64,000 nt of DNA from Isoptericola halotolerans (GTDB lineage Bacteria; Actinomycetota; Actinomycetes; Actinomycetales; Cellulomonadaceae): assembly GCF_013149785.1 (NCBI RefSeq), contig NZ_JABEZU010000001.1:372001-436000 (forward strand), read 5' to 3'. The position numbers were made by a program, and so were the translations under genes. This document shows, in pieces, positions 1 to 8,883 of the stretch (within the stretch, counting starts at the first letter, position 1; the number at the start of each line of letters is the position of its first letter). The notes under the pieces were generated by a model that ran no database searches, had not been told where the DNA came from, and was given only the letters and a program-made list of their open reading frames with translations.

Positions 1-170
1 ACCGCGACCCGGGCCGGCGCACCGTCGGGGGCGACGGACGGCGCGTACCGCACGAGCGTGGCCTCGGCGTCGTCGGGCAGCGGCAGGGTGCGGGCCTCGA
101 AGTCCTCGCCCAGCACGTCGGGCCGCCAGGCCGAGGTGCGGAGGTCCTGGGGGTCGGGTGCGGTGCTCAT
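1..170 (-). CDS. alpha/beta hydrolase family protein, N-terminus only (partial)
   Basis: The reverse strand starts with an ATG at 170 and runs off the window edge after 56 codons. The peptide opens MSTAPDPQDLRTSAWRPDVL and continues with a FEARTLPLPDD-like segment and a strand ending in LVRY. This W-R-P-D-x-L ... F-E-x-R-T-L-P-L pattern resembles the N-terminus of actinobacterial serine-aminopeptidase/lysophospholipase-type alpha/beta hydrolases. The nucleophile elbow and catalytic triad lie outside the window, so the family call rests on the N-terminus alone. It is transcribed in the same direction as the reverse-strand lipoprotein gene ending at 200. Confidence 0.5.
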   Translation of the reverse strand, partial: MSTAPDPQDLRTSAWRPDVLGEDFEARTLPLPDDAEATLVRYAPSVAPDGAPARVA

Positions 171-199
171 CGCATCGAGCCTACTCAGCCCGAGCCTGC

Positions 200-1198
200 T
201 CAGCGCGGCGCGTCCGGTCCCTGCTCGGGGCTCGTTCCGGGGCCGGGGCCGGGGCCGGGGTCCGTCGGTTCCGCGGACGGGGAGGTCGGGTCCGTCGGGG
301 GCGTGCCCTGCTCCGGAGACGTCCCCGGGGCCACGGGCGGCTGCTGGACGCCGAGCGGCGGGCCGGGCTGCGGCGGTGTCCCTCCGGGGGTGTACGGGTC
401 CGGGACGGGCGTGGCGCCCGGGGTGGCGCCTGCCGTCGCGGTGCCCGGCGCCGCGGTGCCCGCCGTCGCGGTGCCCGGCGCCGCGGTGCCGTCCGCCGTC
501 GGCGAGGTGCGCCGGTTGCTGCGGACGACGAGCACCGCGACCAGGGCGAGCACGGCGATGCCCAGCACCGCGCCGATGATCCACCAGGGGAACCCGCCGG
601 AGCCGAGCCCGCCGCTGGCCTCGCCGCGGGCGAAGATCTCCGTGCTCTCGCCCATCGCGGGGCGCCACTCGACGGTGCTGCCGTCCACGGTGCCGTTGGT
701 CTCGATGACCTCCCCGGGGAAGGTGACGGCCACCCGGACGTCGAAGCTGTCGGCGACCCCCGGGGGCAGCCCGCTCATCTGGCCGGTGTCGTCGGACATG
801 TCCATCGTGCCCTGCACCACGAACTCGTCGCCGTCGCGGGTGACCGACAGCTCGTCGGTCCCGGTGCCGGCGAGCTCCTCGAGGGGCATGTCGGTGAAGG
901 TCACGGTCGTGCCCGTGTACTCGCCGTCGGCGTAGGCCTCCTGCGAGCTGCCGTCCGGGAGGTCGCCGGCGATGTCGTCGCCCGCCTGGTCCCACAGGGC
1001 CTGCGGGTCCATCCCCATCGTCTCGGCCAGCTGGTCGGAGAACGCGACGGTCATCGACCCGGAGACGGTGTCGTCCGAGGAGAGGGTGAGGTCCATGTCG
1101 ACCTTCATGCACCCGGCGAGGGCGAGCAGCCCCACGGCGGCGAGCACGGCGACGGCGGCGGTGCGGAGGCGGCGCGGGCCGCGGGTGGGTGTCTGCAC
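200..1198 (-). CDS. LppM-like lipoprotein with C-terminal membrane anchor
   Basis: Starting at the GTG at 1198 gives a short lipoprotein signal peptide: basic residues (RGPRRLR), a hydrophobic run and lipobox LAGC with the lipidated Cys near residue 29. The exported domain (KVDMDLTLSSDD... SGSMTVAFSD...) resembles the actinobacterial LppM/DUF3153 domain, suggesting a surface or envelope role; its molecular function is unknown. A single transmembrane segment (WWIIGAVLGIAVLALVAVLV) follows, then a Pro/Thr/Gly/Ala-rich, probably cytoplasmic tail of about 100 residues built partly on a DNA tandem repeat. An upstream TTG at 1273 would extend the frame, but it lies inside the clpB HAIR operator and would bury the signal peptide, so I reject it. 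The gene is divergent from clpB. Confidence 0.7.
   Translation of the reverse strand: MQTPTRGPRRLRTAAVAVLAAVGLLALAGCMKVDMDLTLSSDDTVSGSMTVAFSDQLAETMGMDPQALWDQAGDDIAGDLPDGSSQEAYADGEYTGTTVTFTDMPLEELAGTGTDELSVTRDGDEFVVQGTMDMSDDTGQMSGLPPGVADSFDVRVAVTFPGEVIETNGTVDGSTVEWRPAMGESTEIFARGEASGGLGSGGFPWWIIGAVLGIAVLALVAVLVVRSNRRTSPTADGTAAPGTATAGTAAPGTATAGATPGATPVPDPYTPGGTPPQPGPPLGVQQPPVAPGTSPEQGTPPTDPTSPSAEPTDPGPGPGPGTSPEQGPDAPR
431..490. repeat. 30-bp tandem duplication inside the lipoprotein tail
   Basis: Positions 431-460 and 461-490 are two copies of a 30-base unit differing only at the first base. They encode the repeated Gly-Thr-Ala-Ala-Pro-Gly-Thr-Ala-Thr-Ala stretch in the C-terminal tail of the lipoprotein. 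The unit is a multiple of three, so copy-number change would keep the frame and only lengthen the tail. Confidence 0.8.
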
Positions 1199-1253
1199 GT
1201 CCTCAGCATCCCCCAGGTCGGCACGCGGGGCACCCGCTGGGCGGCGCGACAGG

Positions 1254-1274
1254 GTTGAGTGGAATAGACTCAAC
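1254..1274 (+). promoter_or_regulatory. HAIR operator (HspR binding site) of clpB
   Basis: TTGAGT (1255-1260) and ACTCAA (1268-1273) are separated by exactly 7 bases and extended by one G/C pair on each side. This matches the HAIR consensus bound by the heat-shock repressor HspR in actinobacteria. A -10-like TAGACT (1265-1270) lies inside the site, so repressor binding would block RNA polymerase directly. The site is about 50 bases before the clpB start. No hspR gene is in the window; it normally sits in the dnaK operon. Confidence 0.88.
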
Positions 1275-1324
1275 TTTGCGGAGGTTTATCCGAACAGACC
1301 ACCCCGAGCGGACCCGGAGGATCC

Positions 1325-3964
1325 ATGGACACCAAGTTCACCACGATGTCGCAGCAGGCCATCGGCGACGCCGTGCAGTCGGCGTCGGCCGCGGGCAACC
1401 CCCAGCTCGAGCCGGCCCACCTGCTCGCCGCGCTCCTGCAGCAGACCGGTGGTGTCGCCGTCGGGCTGCTGGAGGCCGTCGGCGCGAACCCGCAGCAGAT
1501 CGGGCAGAAGGCGCGCGCCGCGCTCGTGGCGCTGCCCACCGTCAGCGGTGACGGCGTCGCCCAGCCCGCACCCTCCCGGCCGATGCAGTCCGTGCTCACC
1601 ACCTCCGCCCGGGAGGCCGAGGCGCTCGGTGACGAGTACGTCTCCACCGAGCACCTGCTCATCGCGCTCGCCGCCGGGCAGTCCGCCGCCGCCCAGGCGC
1701 TGACGGGCGCCGGCGCGACCGCCGAGGCGCTGCGCGCCGCGCTGCCGTCCGTGCGCGGGTCGGGGAGGGTCACCAGCCCGAACCCGGAAGGGACCTACCA
1801 GGCGCTCGAGCAGTACGGCACCGACCTCACCGCTCGCGCCCGGGACGGGCGCCTCGACCCGGTCATCGGCCGCGACGCCGAGATCCGACGCGTCGTGCAG
1901 GTGCTGAGCCGCCGGACCAAGAACAACCCCGTGCTCATCGGGGAGCCCGGTGTCGGCAAGACCGCCGTCGTCGAAGGGCTCGCCCAGCGCATCGTCGCCG
2001 GCGACGTCCCCACCTCCCTGCAGGGCAAGCGGCTCGTCGCGCTCGACCTCGCCGGCATGGTCGCGGGCGCGAAGTACCGCGGCGAGTTCGAGGAGCGGCT
2101 CAAGGCGGTCCTGGAGGAGATCACCGCCTCCGACGGCGAGGTCATCACGTTCATCGACGAGCTGCACACCGTCGTGGGGGCCGGTGCGGGCTCCGACGGG
2201 GCGATGGACGCCGGCAACATGCTCAAGCCCATGCTCGCCCGGGGCGAGCTGCGCATGGTCGGGGCGACCACGCTCGACGAGTTCCGCGAGAACATCGAGA
2301 AGGACCCGGCCCTGGAGCGCCGCTTCCAGCAGGTGTTCGTGGGAGAGCCGTCCGTCGAGGACACCGTCGCGATCCTGCGCGGCCTCAAGGAGCGGTACGA
2401 GGCGCACCACAAGGTCACCATCGCCGACTCCGCCCTCGTGGCCGCCGCCGCGCTGTCCGACCGGTACATCACCGGTCGCCAGCTCCCCGACAAGGCGATC
2501 GACCTCGTCGACGAGGCGGCCTCGCGCCTGCGCATGGAGATGGACTCCTCCCCGGTCGAGATCGACGAGCTCCAGCGGGCCGTCACCCGGCTCGAGATGG
2601 AGGAGGTCGTGCTCAAGGACAACGAGAGCTCGGGGGACGCCGCCTCGCGCGCCCGGCTCGAGAAGCTCCGCGCCGACCTCGCCGACCGCCGCGAGGAGCT
2701 CGCGGCGCTGACTGCCCGGTGGGAGTCCGAGAAGGCGGGCCACAACCGCGTCGGCGACCTGCGCGCCCGCATCGACGAGCTGCGCACCGAGGCCGACCGG
2801 CTCCAGCGCGACGGCGACCTCGAGGCTGCCGCCCGGCTGCTCTACGGCGAGATCCCGTCCGTCGAGCGCGAGCTCGTCGACGCCGAGCTCGCCGAGGCCG
2901 ACCAGCAGGTCGCCGGCGGCGCGGACACGTCCGCCGAGCCCGGGACACCGATGATCGCCGACAAGGTCGGTGCCGACGAGATCGCCGAGGTCGTCTCCGC
3001 CTGGACCGGCATCCCCGCCGGGCGGATGCTGCAGGGCGAGACCGAGAAGCTCCTCGGCATGGAGGACGTGCTCGGGCAGCGCCTGATCGGGCAGACCGGT
3101 GCCGTGTCCGCCGTGTCGGACGCCGTCCGGCGCTCGCGGGCCGGCGTGGCCGACCCGGACCGCCCGACCGGGTCGTTCCTGTTCCTGGGACCGACCGGCG
3201 TGGGCAAGACGGAGCTGGCCAAGTCGCTCGCGGAGTTCCTCTTCGACGACGAGCGGGCGATGGTCCGCATCGACATGTCCGAGTACTCCGAGAAGCACAG
3301 CGTCGCCCGTCTGGTCGGCGCCCCTCCGGGGTACGTCGGTTATGAGGAGGGCGGCCAGCTCACGGAGGCGGTCCGCCGTCGGCCCTACTCCGTGGTGCTG
3401 CTGGACGAGGTGGAGAAGGCCCACCCCGAGGTCTTCGACATCCTGCTGCAGGTGCTCGACGACGGTCGCCTGACCGACGGCCAGGGACGCACCGTCGACT
3501 TCCGCAACACCATCCTCGTGCTGACGTCGAACCTCGGGTCGCAGTTCCTCGTCGACCCCACCCTGGACGACGCCACCAAGCGGGAGAACGTCATGACCGC
3601 GGTGCGCACGGCGTTCAAGCCGGAGTTCCTCAACCGGCTCGACGACGTGGTCGTCTTCGACGCGCTGACGCTCGACGAGCTGGGGCGGATCGTCGACCTG
3701 CAGGTCGACGCGTTCGCGGCCCGGCTGGCAGACCGTCGGATCACGCTGTCGGTGACCGACGCCGCGCGCGAGTGGCTGGCCCTGGAAGGCTTCGACCCGG
3801 CGTACGGTGCCCGACCGCTGCGGCGGCTGGTGCAGCGCGAGATCGGCGACCGGCTCGCCCGGCAGCTGCTGGCCGGCGACGTGGCCGACGGCGACGCCGT
3901 CGTCGTCGACCGTGACCCCGAGGGTGCAGGGCTCACCGTCGCGCCCGAGGTGCTCAACGCCTGA
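1325..3964 (+). CDS. clpB: ATP-dependent disaggregase ClpB
   Basis: An 879-residue Hsp100 protein that extracts and refolds aggregated proteins together with DnaK. The N-terminal Clp repeat domain covers about residues 1-150. The first AAA+ module has Walker A GEPGVGKT at 206-213. A long middle coiled-coil (about 410-540, rich in Glu/Arg/Leu) separates ClpB from ClpA and ClpC. The second AAA+ module has Walker A GPTGVGKT at 622-629, and a ClpB C-terminal domain follows. Length fits the family (about 850-880). The start is an ATG preceded by GGAGG four bases upstream. The HAIR operator upstream places it in the HspR heat-shock regulon. It is followed by the convergent response-regulator gene. 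Confidence 0.97.
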   Translation: MDTKFTTMSQQAIGDAVQSASAAGNPQLEPAHLLAALLQQTGGVAVGLLEAVGANPQQIGQKARAALVALPTVSGDGVAQPAPSRPMQSVLTTSAREAEALGDEYVSTEHLLIALAAGQSAAAQALTGAGATAEALRAALPSVRGSGRVTSPNPEGTYQALEQYGTDLTARARDGRLDPVIGRDAEIRRVVQVLSRRTKNNPVLIGEPGVGKTAVVEGLAQRIVAGDVPTSLQGKRLVALDLAGMVAGAKYRGEFEERLKAVLEEITASDGEVITFIDELHTVVGAGAGSDGAMDAGNMLKPMLARGELRMVGATTLDEFRENIEKDPALERRFQQVFVGEPSVEDTVAILRGLKERYEAHHKVTIADSALVAAAALSDRYITGRQLPDKAIDLVDEAASRLRMEMDSSPVEIDELQRAVTRLEMEEVVLKDNESSGDAASRARLEKLRADLADRREELAALTARWESEKAGHNRVGDLRARIDELRTEADRLQRDGDLEAAARLLYGEIPSVERELVDAELAEADQQVAGGADTSAEPGTPMIADKVGADEIAEVVSAWTGIPAGRMLQGETEKLLGMEDVLGQRLIGQTGAVSAVSDAVRRSRAGVADPDRPTGSFLFLGPTGVGKTELAKSLAEFLFDDERAMVRIDMSEYSEKHSVARLVGAPPGYVGYEEGGQLTEAVRRRPYSVVLLDEVEKAHPEVFDILLQVLDDGRLTDGQGRTVDFRNTILVLTSNLGSQFLVDPTLDDATKRENVMTAVRTAFKPEFLNRLDDVVVFDALTLDELGRIVDLQVDAFAARLADRRITLSVTDAAREWLALEGFDPAYGARPLRRLVQREIGDRLARQLLAGDVADGDAVVVDRDPEGAGLTVAPEVLNA

Positions 3965-3994
3965 CCACGTCCCGCCGGGCGCTGAGCGTGCAGC

Positions 3995-4654
3995 TCAGCG
4001 CCCGGCGGTCGCCACGCCGCGCTCGAACGCCCACACCACGAGCTGGACCCGGTCGCGGGTGCCGGTCTTGGTCATGATGCGACCCAGGTGGGACTTCACG
4101 GTGCTGGCCTCGAGGTAGAGCGCGGCGGCGATCTCCGCGTTGGAGGATCCCCGGCACAGCAGCGCGAGGATGTCGTGCTCGCGGGGCGTGAGGAGCGCGG
4201 CCGCGTCGTCGTCCCGGGCGGCGGGCGCCCGGCGCCGGGCGAACTCCTCCAGGACCCGTCGGGTGAGGGAGGAGTCCACGAGCCCGTCGCCGCCGGCCAC
4301 CCGTCGCACCGCGTCGACCAGCACCTCGGGCTCGGCGTCCTTGAGCAGGAACCCGCTCGCGCCCGCCTCGAGAGCGCCGAACACGTAGTCGTCCAGGTCG
4401 AAGGTGCTCACGACCAGGACCGGCACCGGGTCGGCCACGCCGGGCCCGGCGAGCTCGCGGGTCGCGGTGATGCCGTCGCCACCGGGCATGCGCACGTCCA
4501 TGCACACGACGTCCGGTCGCAGCTCCCGTGCGACCCGGACACCCTGGGCTCCGCTCGACGCCTCGCCCACGACGTCGATCCCCTCGGAGCCGAGGATGAC
4601 CGCGAACCCTGCGCGGACCACGCTCTGGTCGTCCACCAGCACGACGCGGATCAC
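3995..4654 (-). CDS. NarL/LuxR-family response regulator
   Basis: A 219-residue two-component regulator. The receiver domain has the acidic pair D8-D9 and phospho-acceptor D53 in MDVRMPGGDG. A LuxR-type helix-turn-helix occupies about residues 150-212 (LTPREHDILALLCRGSSNAEIA..., TVKSHLGRIMTKTGTRDRVQ). Its start codon overlaps the stop of the preceding sensor kinase gene by 4 bases (ATGA), so the two are translationally coupled and almost certainly cognate. With the upstream ABC ATPase and permease genes on the same strand it forms a four-gene operon, so the transporter is a likely target. The signal cannot be read from the sequence. Confidence 0.93.
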   Translation of the reverse strand: MIRVVLVDDQSVVRAGFAVILGSEGIDVVGEASSGAQGVRVARELRPDVVCMDVRMPGGDGITATRELAGPGVADPVPVLVVSTFDLDDYVFGALEAGASGFLLKDAEPEVLVDAVRRVAGGDGLVDSSLTRRVLEEFARRRAPAARDDDAAALLTPREHDILALLCRGSSNAEIAAALYLEASTVKSHLGRIMTKTGTRDRVQLVVWAFERGVATAGR

Positions 4655-6009
4655 GGGGCCTCCTGCGCGACGGGCTGCCCGGTACGGCCCGGGACCGTGC
4701 GGGCACCGCAGGGGACCGCGAGCCGCACCCGCCAGGCACCCCCGGGCACGGCCCCGGCCTCCAGGGTGCCCTCGACCAGCGCGGCGCGCTCCCTCATCCC
4801 GATGAGCCCGTGCCCCGGCGGTGCGACCCGGCCGGGCCGGTCACCGGTCGACGTCGACGGCGCGAGGGCTGTGCTGTCCACGGAGACCCGGTTGCGGACG
4901 GTGAGGACGAGCTCGGCCGGACGGTGGTCCACGACGACGTCGACCGGCTGACCGGGGGCGTGGCGGCGTGCGTTCGCCAGCGACTCCTGCAGCACCCGGT
5001 AGACGGTGCGCTGGGTGTTCGGCGGGACGTCGCCCTGCGTGCCCCGCACCTCGTGGCGGATGTCGGCCCCCGCGGACCGTGCGAGGGCGAGCAGCTCCGG
5101 CAGGTCCTCCAGCGTGGGCTGCGGAGCGTCCTCGAGGTCGGCGCCGGTCCCGCCGTCCGACCGCAGCAGCCCGACGACGAGCCGCAGGTCGTCCAGGGTC
5201 GAACGGCCCTGGGTGCGGATCCAGCGCAGCGACTCCCGGGCACGCTCCGGGTCGTGGTCGACGAGGCGCTCCGCGGCTGCCGCCTGCACCACGATCCCGG
5301 ACAGGTGGTGCGCGGCGATGTCGTGCAGCTCGCGCGCCATGCGGCCGCGCTCCTCGAGCACGGCACGGGCCGCCCGCGCCTCGCGTTCGCGCTCGGCCTG
5401 CTCCACGCGCCCGCGCAGCTGGGCCTCCAGCTCGCGCCGGGTGCCGACGTAGACGCCGATCAGCGTGGCACCGACGTAGGCGAGGACGGCGGAGACCAGA
5501 CCCGCCCCGAGCTGGGTCGCGGCCGAGCCGGTGGCTGGGAGGTGCTCGGGGACCGGCCCGACGAGCACGAAGCTCAGGAGCGTGAGCGCCACGGAGGCGA
5601 CCACGGCCCACCCCACCGCGGCGCGCCGCGGGACGTACGCGCCCACGGAGTAGGCAGCGACCAGGGTGGCCGGCGCCTGGAAGGACAGGAACGGGGGTAG
5701 CACCGCCACGAGCGCGACCTGGCCCGCGGTGACGAGCGCGAGGCAGAGCAGGGGGGAGCGCCGGCGCAGGCACAGCAGGGACGCCTGGGCGAGCATCACG
5801 GCGGTGACCGAGAGCCGGCCGGCGCCGTCGATCTGCGCGTCGTCGGCACCCTGGCCGACGAGCGGGACGACGACCTCGTCGAAGGCCACCCGCTCCACGA
5901 CCAGGAACAGTGCGACCGTCAGCAGGCCGACCGCGACCCCCAGCAGCGCGTCGCGCCGACCAGGAGTGGAGCGGACGGCGTCGAGACGCCGGCGCGGGGG
6001 TCCGGTCAC
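4651..6009 (-). CDS. NarL-type membrane sensor histidine kinase
   Basis: A 452-residue kinase with four to five hydrophobic segments in the first 190 residues and no sizeable extracellular domain. The HisKA_3 phosphoacceptor motif is ELHDIAAHHLSG near residue 230, followed by an HATPase domain with an N-box-like ESLANARRHA and a G-box PGHGLIGMRER. The membrane-embedded sensor suggests detection of membrane stress or a lipophilic compound, an inference from architecture. It lies between the ABC permease gene and its partner regulator and overlaps the regulator by 4 bases. The spacer to the permease gene (6010-6087) shows no obvious promoter. Confidence 0.92.
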   Translation of the reverse strand: MTGPPRRRLDAVRSTPGRRDALLGVAVGLLTVALFLVVERVAFDEVVVPLVGQGADDAQIDGAGRLSVTAVMLAQASLLCLRRRSPLLCLALVTAGQVALVAVLPPFLSFQAPATLVAAYSVGAYVPRRAAVGWAVVASVALTLLSFVLVGPVPEHLPATGSAATQLGAGLVSAVLAYVGATLIGVYVGTRRELEAQLRGRVEQAEREREARAARAVLEERGRMARELHDIAAHHLSGIVVQAAAAERLVDHDPERARESLRWIRTQGRSTLDDLRLVVGLLRSDGGTGADLEDAPQPTLEDLPELLALARSAGADIRHEVRGTQGDVPPNTQRTVYRVLQESLANARRHAPGQPVDVVVDHRPAELVLTVRNRVSVDSTALAPSTSTGDRPGRVAPPGHGLIGMRERAALVEGTLEAGAVPGGAWRVRLAVPCGARTVPGRTGQPVAQEAP

Positions 6010-6087
6010 GGGGAGGCCGCCTCTCGTCGGGTGCTGGGGCGAGACTACTGTCCGGCCCGGCGGGTCCCCCCGCCGGGCCGGACGGGC

Positions 6088-6960
6088 TCACAGGAGGTCG
6101 CGGCGGGAGAACGTGACCGCGCCGGAGCCGAGCACGACGGCGACCCAGGCCGCCAGCCCGGCGAGCGCGGCCGCCGCCCCGGTCGTGGCGACGTCGCCGA
6201 GGAGCCCGGCCGCCTGACCCGCCGACGCCGTCGCGCCGAGGGTCAGCGGCAGCCAGGTCAGCGCCGACGACGTCCCGGCGGACACCAGCGCGACGACCGC
6301 CTGGACCAGCGGCTCGACGAACGCGACCGCGACGACGACGACGATCGCCGCGACCTGGTTGCGCACGAGGATGCCGACGCCCAGCCCGAGCCACGCGAAC
6401 GCCACCAGGACGGCCAGGCCCCGCGCCCAGGTGCCGAGGACGTCTCCGCCGTCGACGGCGAGCCCGGCACCCGGCGTGCTCAGGACCGCCGTGGCCAGGC
6501 CGAGCGCCGAGACGAGCGCGAGGCCGACGCCGATCGTCGCCGCGGCGACCGCCGTCGCAGCGGCCTTGCCGAGCAGCACCCGGGTGCGCGAGGGGACCAC
6601 GAGCGCCGTCGGGACGATCCCGCCCGTGCGGAAGTCGGTGGTACCGGCCAGCGCGCCGAGGATGAGCATGCACAGGGTCGCGACACCGACCGACCCGGTC
6701 CCCGAGGGGCCGTTGCCGAGGAGGTCGAGCATCCCTCGCTGGGCGCCGGCGGTGCCGAGGTCGGTGAGCGCGACCAGGTCGGGGACGAGGTCGGTCGCCG
6801 GTCCGGGGGAGGTGAGCGCGTCCAGCCGGTCGAGCCGGTCGAGCACCCGCGGCATCACGACGGTCAGGGCCTGCACGAGCACCGCGCCGGCGAGGGCGAC
6901 GATGCCGATGACCCAGGCGGAGCGGGTGGAGCGGAGCTTGAGGATCTCGGCACGGAACAT
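6088..6960 (-). CDS. ABC-2 type transporter permease
   Basis: A 290-residue integral membrane protein with about six hydrophobic helices, beginning with a short cytoplasmic MFRAEILKLRSTRSAW segment typical of ABC-2 permeases. A large extracytoplasmic loop follows the first helix (about residues 38-85). Its ATG overlaps the stop of the ATPase gene (TGATG), so the two are coupled and form one exporter. The substrate is unknown; exporters of this layout beside a NarL-type two-component system often confer resistance to peptides or drugs. No catalytic residues are expected. Confidence 0.85.
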   Translation of the reverse strand: MFRAEILKLRSTRSAWVIGIVALAGAVLVQALTVVMPRVLDRLDRLDALTSPGPATDLVPDLVALTDLGTAGAQRGMLDLLGNGPSGTGSVGVATLCMLILGALAGTTDFRTGGIVPTALVVPSRTRVLLGKAAATAVAAATIGVGLALVSALGLATAVLSTPGAGLAVDGGDVLGTWARGLAVLVAFAWLGLGVGILVRNQVAAIVVVVAVAFVEPLVQAVVALVSAGTSSALTWLPLTLGATASAGQAAGLLGDVATTGAAAALAGLAAWVAVVLGSGAVTFSRRDLL

Positions 6961-7673
6961 CAGCGGACTCCTGCGGTGGTGGCGGTCAGGTCGAGGTAGA
7001 CGTCCTCGAGCGAGGCGTCCCGGACCAGCTCGTCGAGCGGTCCGGCGGTGATGACGCGGCCCTGCCCCAGGACCACGACGTCGTCGGCCACCTGGGTGAC
7101 CTCGGCGAGCACGTGGCTGGCGAGCAGGACGGCACCGCCGCCGTCCGCGAAGGAGCGCAGCATCTCGCGCAGCCAGCGCATGCCCGCCGGGTCGAGACCG
7201 TTGGCGGGCTCGTCGAGGACGAGCACGCCCGGATCGCCGAGGAGTGCTGCGGCGAGCCCGAGCCGCTGCCGCATCCCCAGGGAGTACGTGCGCACGCGGC
7301 GGTCCGCGGCGGGCGTCATCCCCACGATCTCCAGCACGTCGTCGACCCGGCCGGCGGGGAGCCCGGCGGCCAGGGTGAGGATGCGCAGGTGGTCGCGGCC
7401 GGTGCGCCCGGGGTGCAGGCCGCCCGCGTCCAGGAGCGCCCCCACGGTCCGCGCGGGGTCGTCGAGGTCGCCGTGGCGCCGGCCCTGGACGAGCGCCTGG
7501 CCCGCGGTGGGGGCGGCGAGTCCGAGCAGGACGTGCAGGGTGGTCGTCTTGCCGGCCCCGTTGGGTCCGAGGAGCCCGACGACGCGTCCCGGCTCGACCG
7601 TGAGGTCGACGTCGCGGACGGCGTCGAACCCCCCGTACGACTTGCGCAGACCGGTGATCTGGATGGCGGGCAC
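6960..7673 (-). CDS. ABC transporter ATP-binding protein
   Basis: A 237-residue ABC ATPase with Walker A GPNGAGKTT, signature SLGMRQRLG and Walker B VLVLDEPANGLDP. I chose the GTG at 7673 because AGAGGGGA lies 5-6 bases upstream and the protein then begins directly with the AIQITGLRKSYGG strand; the ATG at 7700 would add nine residues without a ribosome site. It powers the ABC-2 permease encoded next, whose start overlaps this stop. It is the first gene of the transporter/two-component operon. The CCTR-like architecture indicates an exporter. Confidence 0.92.
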   Translation of the reverse strand: MPAIQITGLRKSYGGFDAVRDVDLTVEPGRVVGLLGPNGAGKTTTLHVLLGLAAPTAGQALVQGRRHGDLDDPARTVGALLDAGGLHPGRTGRDHLRILTLAAGLPAGRVDDVLEIVGMTPAADRRVRTYSLGMRQRLGLAAALLGDPGVLVLDEPANGLDPAGMRWLREMLRSFADGGGAVLLASHVLAEVTQVADDVVVLGQGRVITAGPLDELVRDASLEDVYLDLTATTAGVR

Positions 7674-7788
7674 GTGTTCCCCTCTCGTGGTGGCCCGCAC
7701 CGTGGCCGGCGCGGTGCTCCCAGACTGGCCGGGGCGACGTCGTCGTCGCTTCTGGCGGGAGGGGGAAGGTGACCTACGACTTTTGGTG

Positions 7789-7856
7789 GAACGCCGAACA
7801 GGAGCCTGGGCCCGTATTCCTCGCGGAATACGGGCCCAGGCTCCTGTTCGGCGTTC
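7789..7856. repeat. perfect 32-bp inverted repeat (intergenic palindrome A)
   Basis: Positions 7789-7820 and 7825-7856 are exact reverse complements separated by TCGC. The element begins 16 bases after the stop of the NlpC/P60 gene, so on the reverse strand it could end that transcript. It lacks a long U-tract. Its left arm matches the arm of the element at 44056-44117 at about 22 of 26 positions, which argues for a repeated element rather than a unique terminator. Confidence 0.9.
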
Positions 7857-7871
7857 GCTTGCGGGAGAGTC

Positions 7872-8735
7872 TCAGACGCGGACGAACGTGGGGTTGCTCT
7901 GCCACATCTTCCGCTTGATGACGCCGGTCCCGGGGCGGGCGGCCTCGATGACCTGGCCCTTGCCCGCGTAGATGGCGACGTGACCCGGGGTGTAGACGAT
8001 GTCGCCGGGCTTGGCGTTCTGGCGGGAGACCTTCTTGCCCGCCGAGCGCTGCGCGGAGGACGACCGCGGCAGGTTCTTGCCGGTCGCCTTCTTGTAGACG
8101 TACGACGTGAACCCCGAGCAGTCGAAGCCCGTCGCCGGGCTGGTGCCGCCGTAGGAGTAGCGGTGGCCGACGTACCGGTTGGCCACGTTGACGACCTTCG
8201 AGCCGCTCGTCTTCTTCGCCTTCACCGTGATGGTGCGGTTGCGCTGTACCTGGGCCAGCCCGGTGGACCTGGCCGGCACCACCGTCAGGCGGACACGGTT
8301 CTTGCCGACGTCGTAGCGCTTCAGCTGCGGCTTCATGCGCACGATGCCGTTGTTGTTCAGCTTCTTGACGTTGACCTTCTTGCCGTCGACGAAGAGGCGG
8401 ACGCGACCCTTGACCGGGTCGCCACCCTTGGTCGCCTTGACCGTGAAGACGGGCCGCGTCTTCTTGCTGCCCTTCTGCGCGGACTTCCGGGACACGGAGA
8501 CCTTGACGGCCGGCTTGGACTTCTTCGCGGCGACGAGCGCCTGACCGGCGACCGACACGTTCGCCACCGTGGAGGAGGTCGACGGGGCGGGTGCGGCGGA
8601 CGCGGTACCGGCACCGACGACGAGCGTTCCGCCCGCGAGCGCGGCGGACAGGGCGACGGCGACGGCGGAGCGTCGCAGGCGCGGTGATCGTTCGGTGCCC
8701 TGCGGGCGCGCAGGACTGTACTGAGTGTGGGACAT
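7872..8735 (-). CDS. secreted NlpC/P60 peptidoglycan endopeptidase
   Basis: A 287-residue protein starting at the ATG at 8735, which has GGAGAGG five bases upstream. A signal peptide (RRSAVAVALSAALAGGTLVV... ASA) covers about residues 1-48. A Lys-rich Ig-like/flexible region (about 70-170) probably binds the wall. The C-terminal NlpC/P60 cysteine peptidase has catalytic Cys in FDCSGFTSYVYKK and His in GHVAIYAG. It is predicted to cleave peptide stems of peptidoglycan outside the cell. The leader carries a c-di-AMP riboswitch, a common arrangement for actinobacterial cell-wall hydrolases. The frame is open farther upstream to 8972, but that stretch is the riboswitch. Confidence 0.93.
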   Translation of the reverse strand: MSHTQYSPARPQGTERSPRLRRSAVAVALSAALAGGTLVVGAGTASAAPAPSTSSTVANVSVAGQALVAAKKSKPAVKVSVSRKSAQKGSKKTRPVFTVKATKGGDPVKGRVRLFVDGKKVNVKKLNNNGIVRMKPQLKRYDVGKNRVRLTVVPARSTGLAQVQRNRTITVKAKKTSGSKVVNVANRYVGHRYSYGGTSPATGFDCSGFTSYVYKKATGKNLPRSSSAQRSAGKKVSRQNAKPGDIVYTPGHVAIYAGKGQVIEAARPGTGVIKRKMWQSNPTFVRV

Positions 8736-8745
8736 GGGTACCTCT

Positions 8746-8883
8746 CCAGCCTGCGAGATGAGCTGTCGGATGAGGCCGAGAAGTGATGGCCCGCCGTCGT
8801 GGGACGGCTTAACCCCAAGGACGGAACGAGTCCGCCCGAAGAACGTGGTTCTCCCGCTGCTGCCGTGGGTTCGGTGAAGCCGG
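8746..8883 (-). ncRNA. c-di-AMP (ydaO/yuaA) riboswitch
   Basis: Read on the reverse strand, the leader carries conserved blocks of the ydaO family: GCGGGAGAACCA, a TTGGGGTTAAGCC block, and a 3' block TCCGACAGCTCATCTCGCAGG. The closing helix can form between CCGGCTT (8877-8883) and AGGCTGG (8746-8752), the latter adjoining the ribosome site. Riboswitches of this class are normally OFF switches for cell-wall hydrolases when c-di-AMP is high. The end of P1 next to the ribosome site suggests control of translation, though termination cannot be excluded. The boundaries are my folding estimate. Confidence 0.85.

Noticed and set aside
1199-1273. N-terminal extension of the LppM-like lipoprotein to a TTG at 1273
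   Set aside because: The start would lie in the clpB HAIR operator and bury the signal peptide; the GTG at 1198 is better.
1286-3424. Long antisense open frame of 712 codons across clpB
   Set aside because: Leu/Gly/Arg/His-rich with no domain, no ribosome site; it is the GC-biased shadow of clpB, whose motifs are certain.
4841-6673. Open frame of 610 codons through the histidine kinase and permease region
   Set aside because: Almost only Arg/Ala/Gly/Pro; shadow of two well-supported genes on the same strand in another frame.
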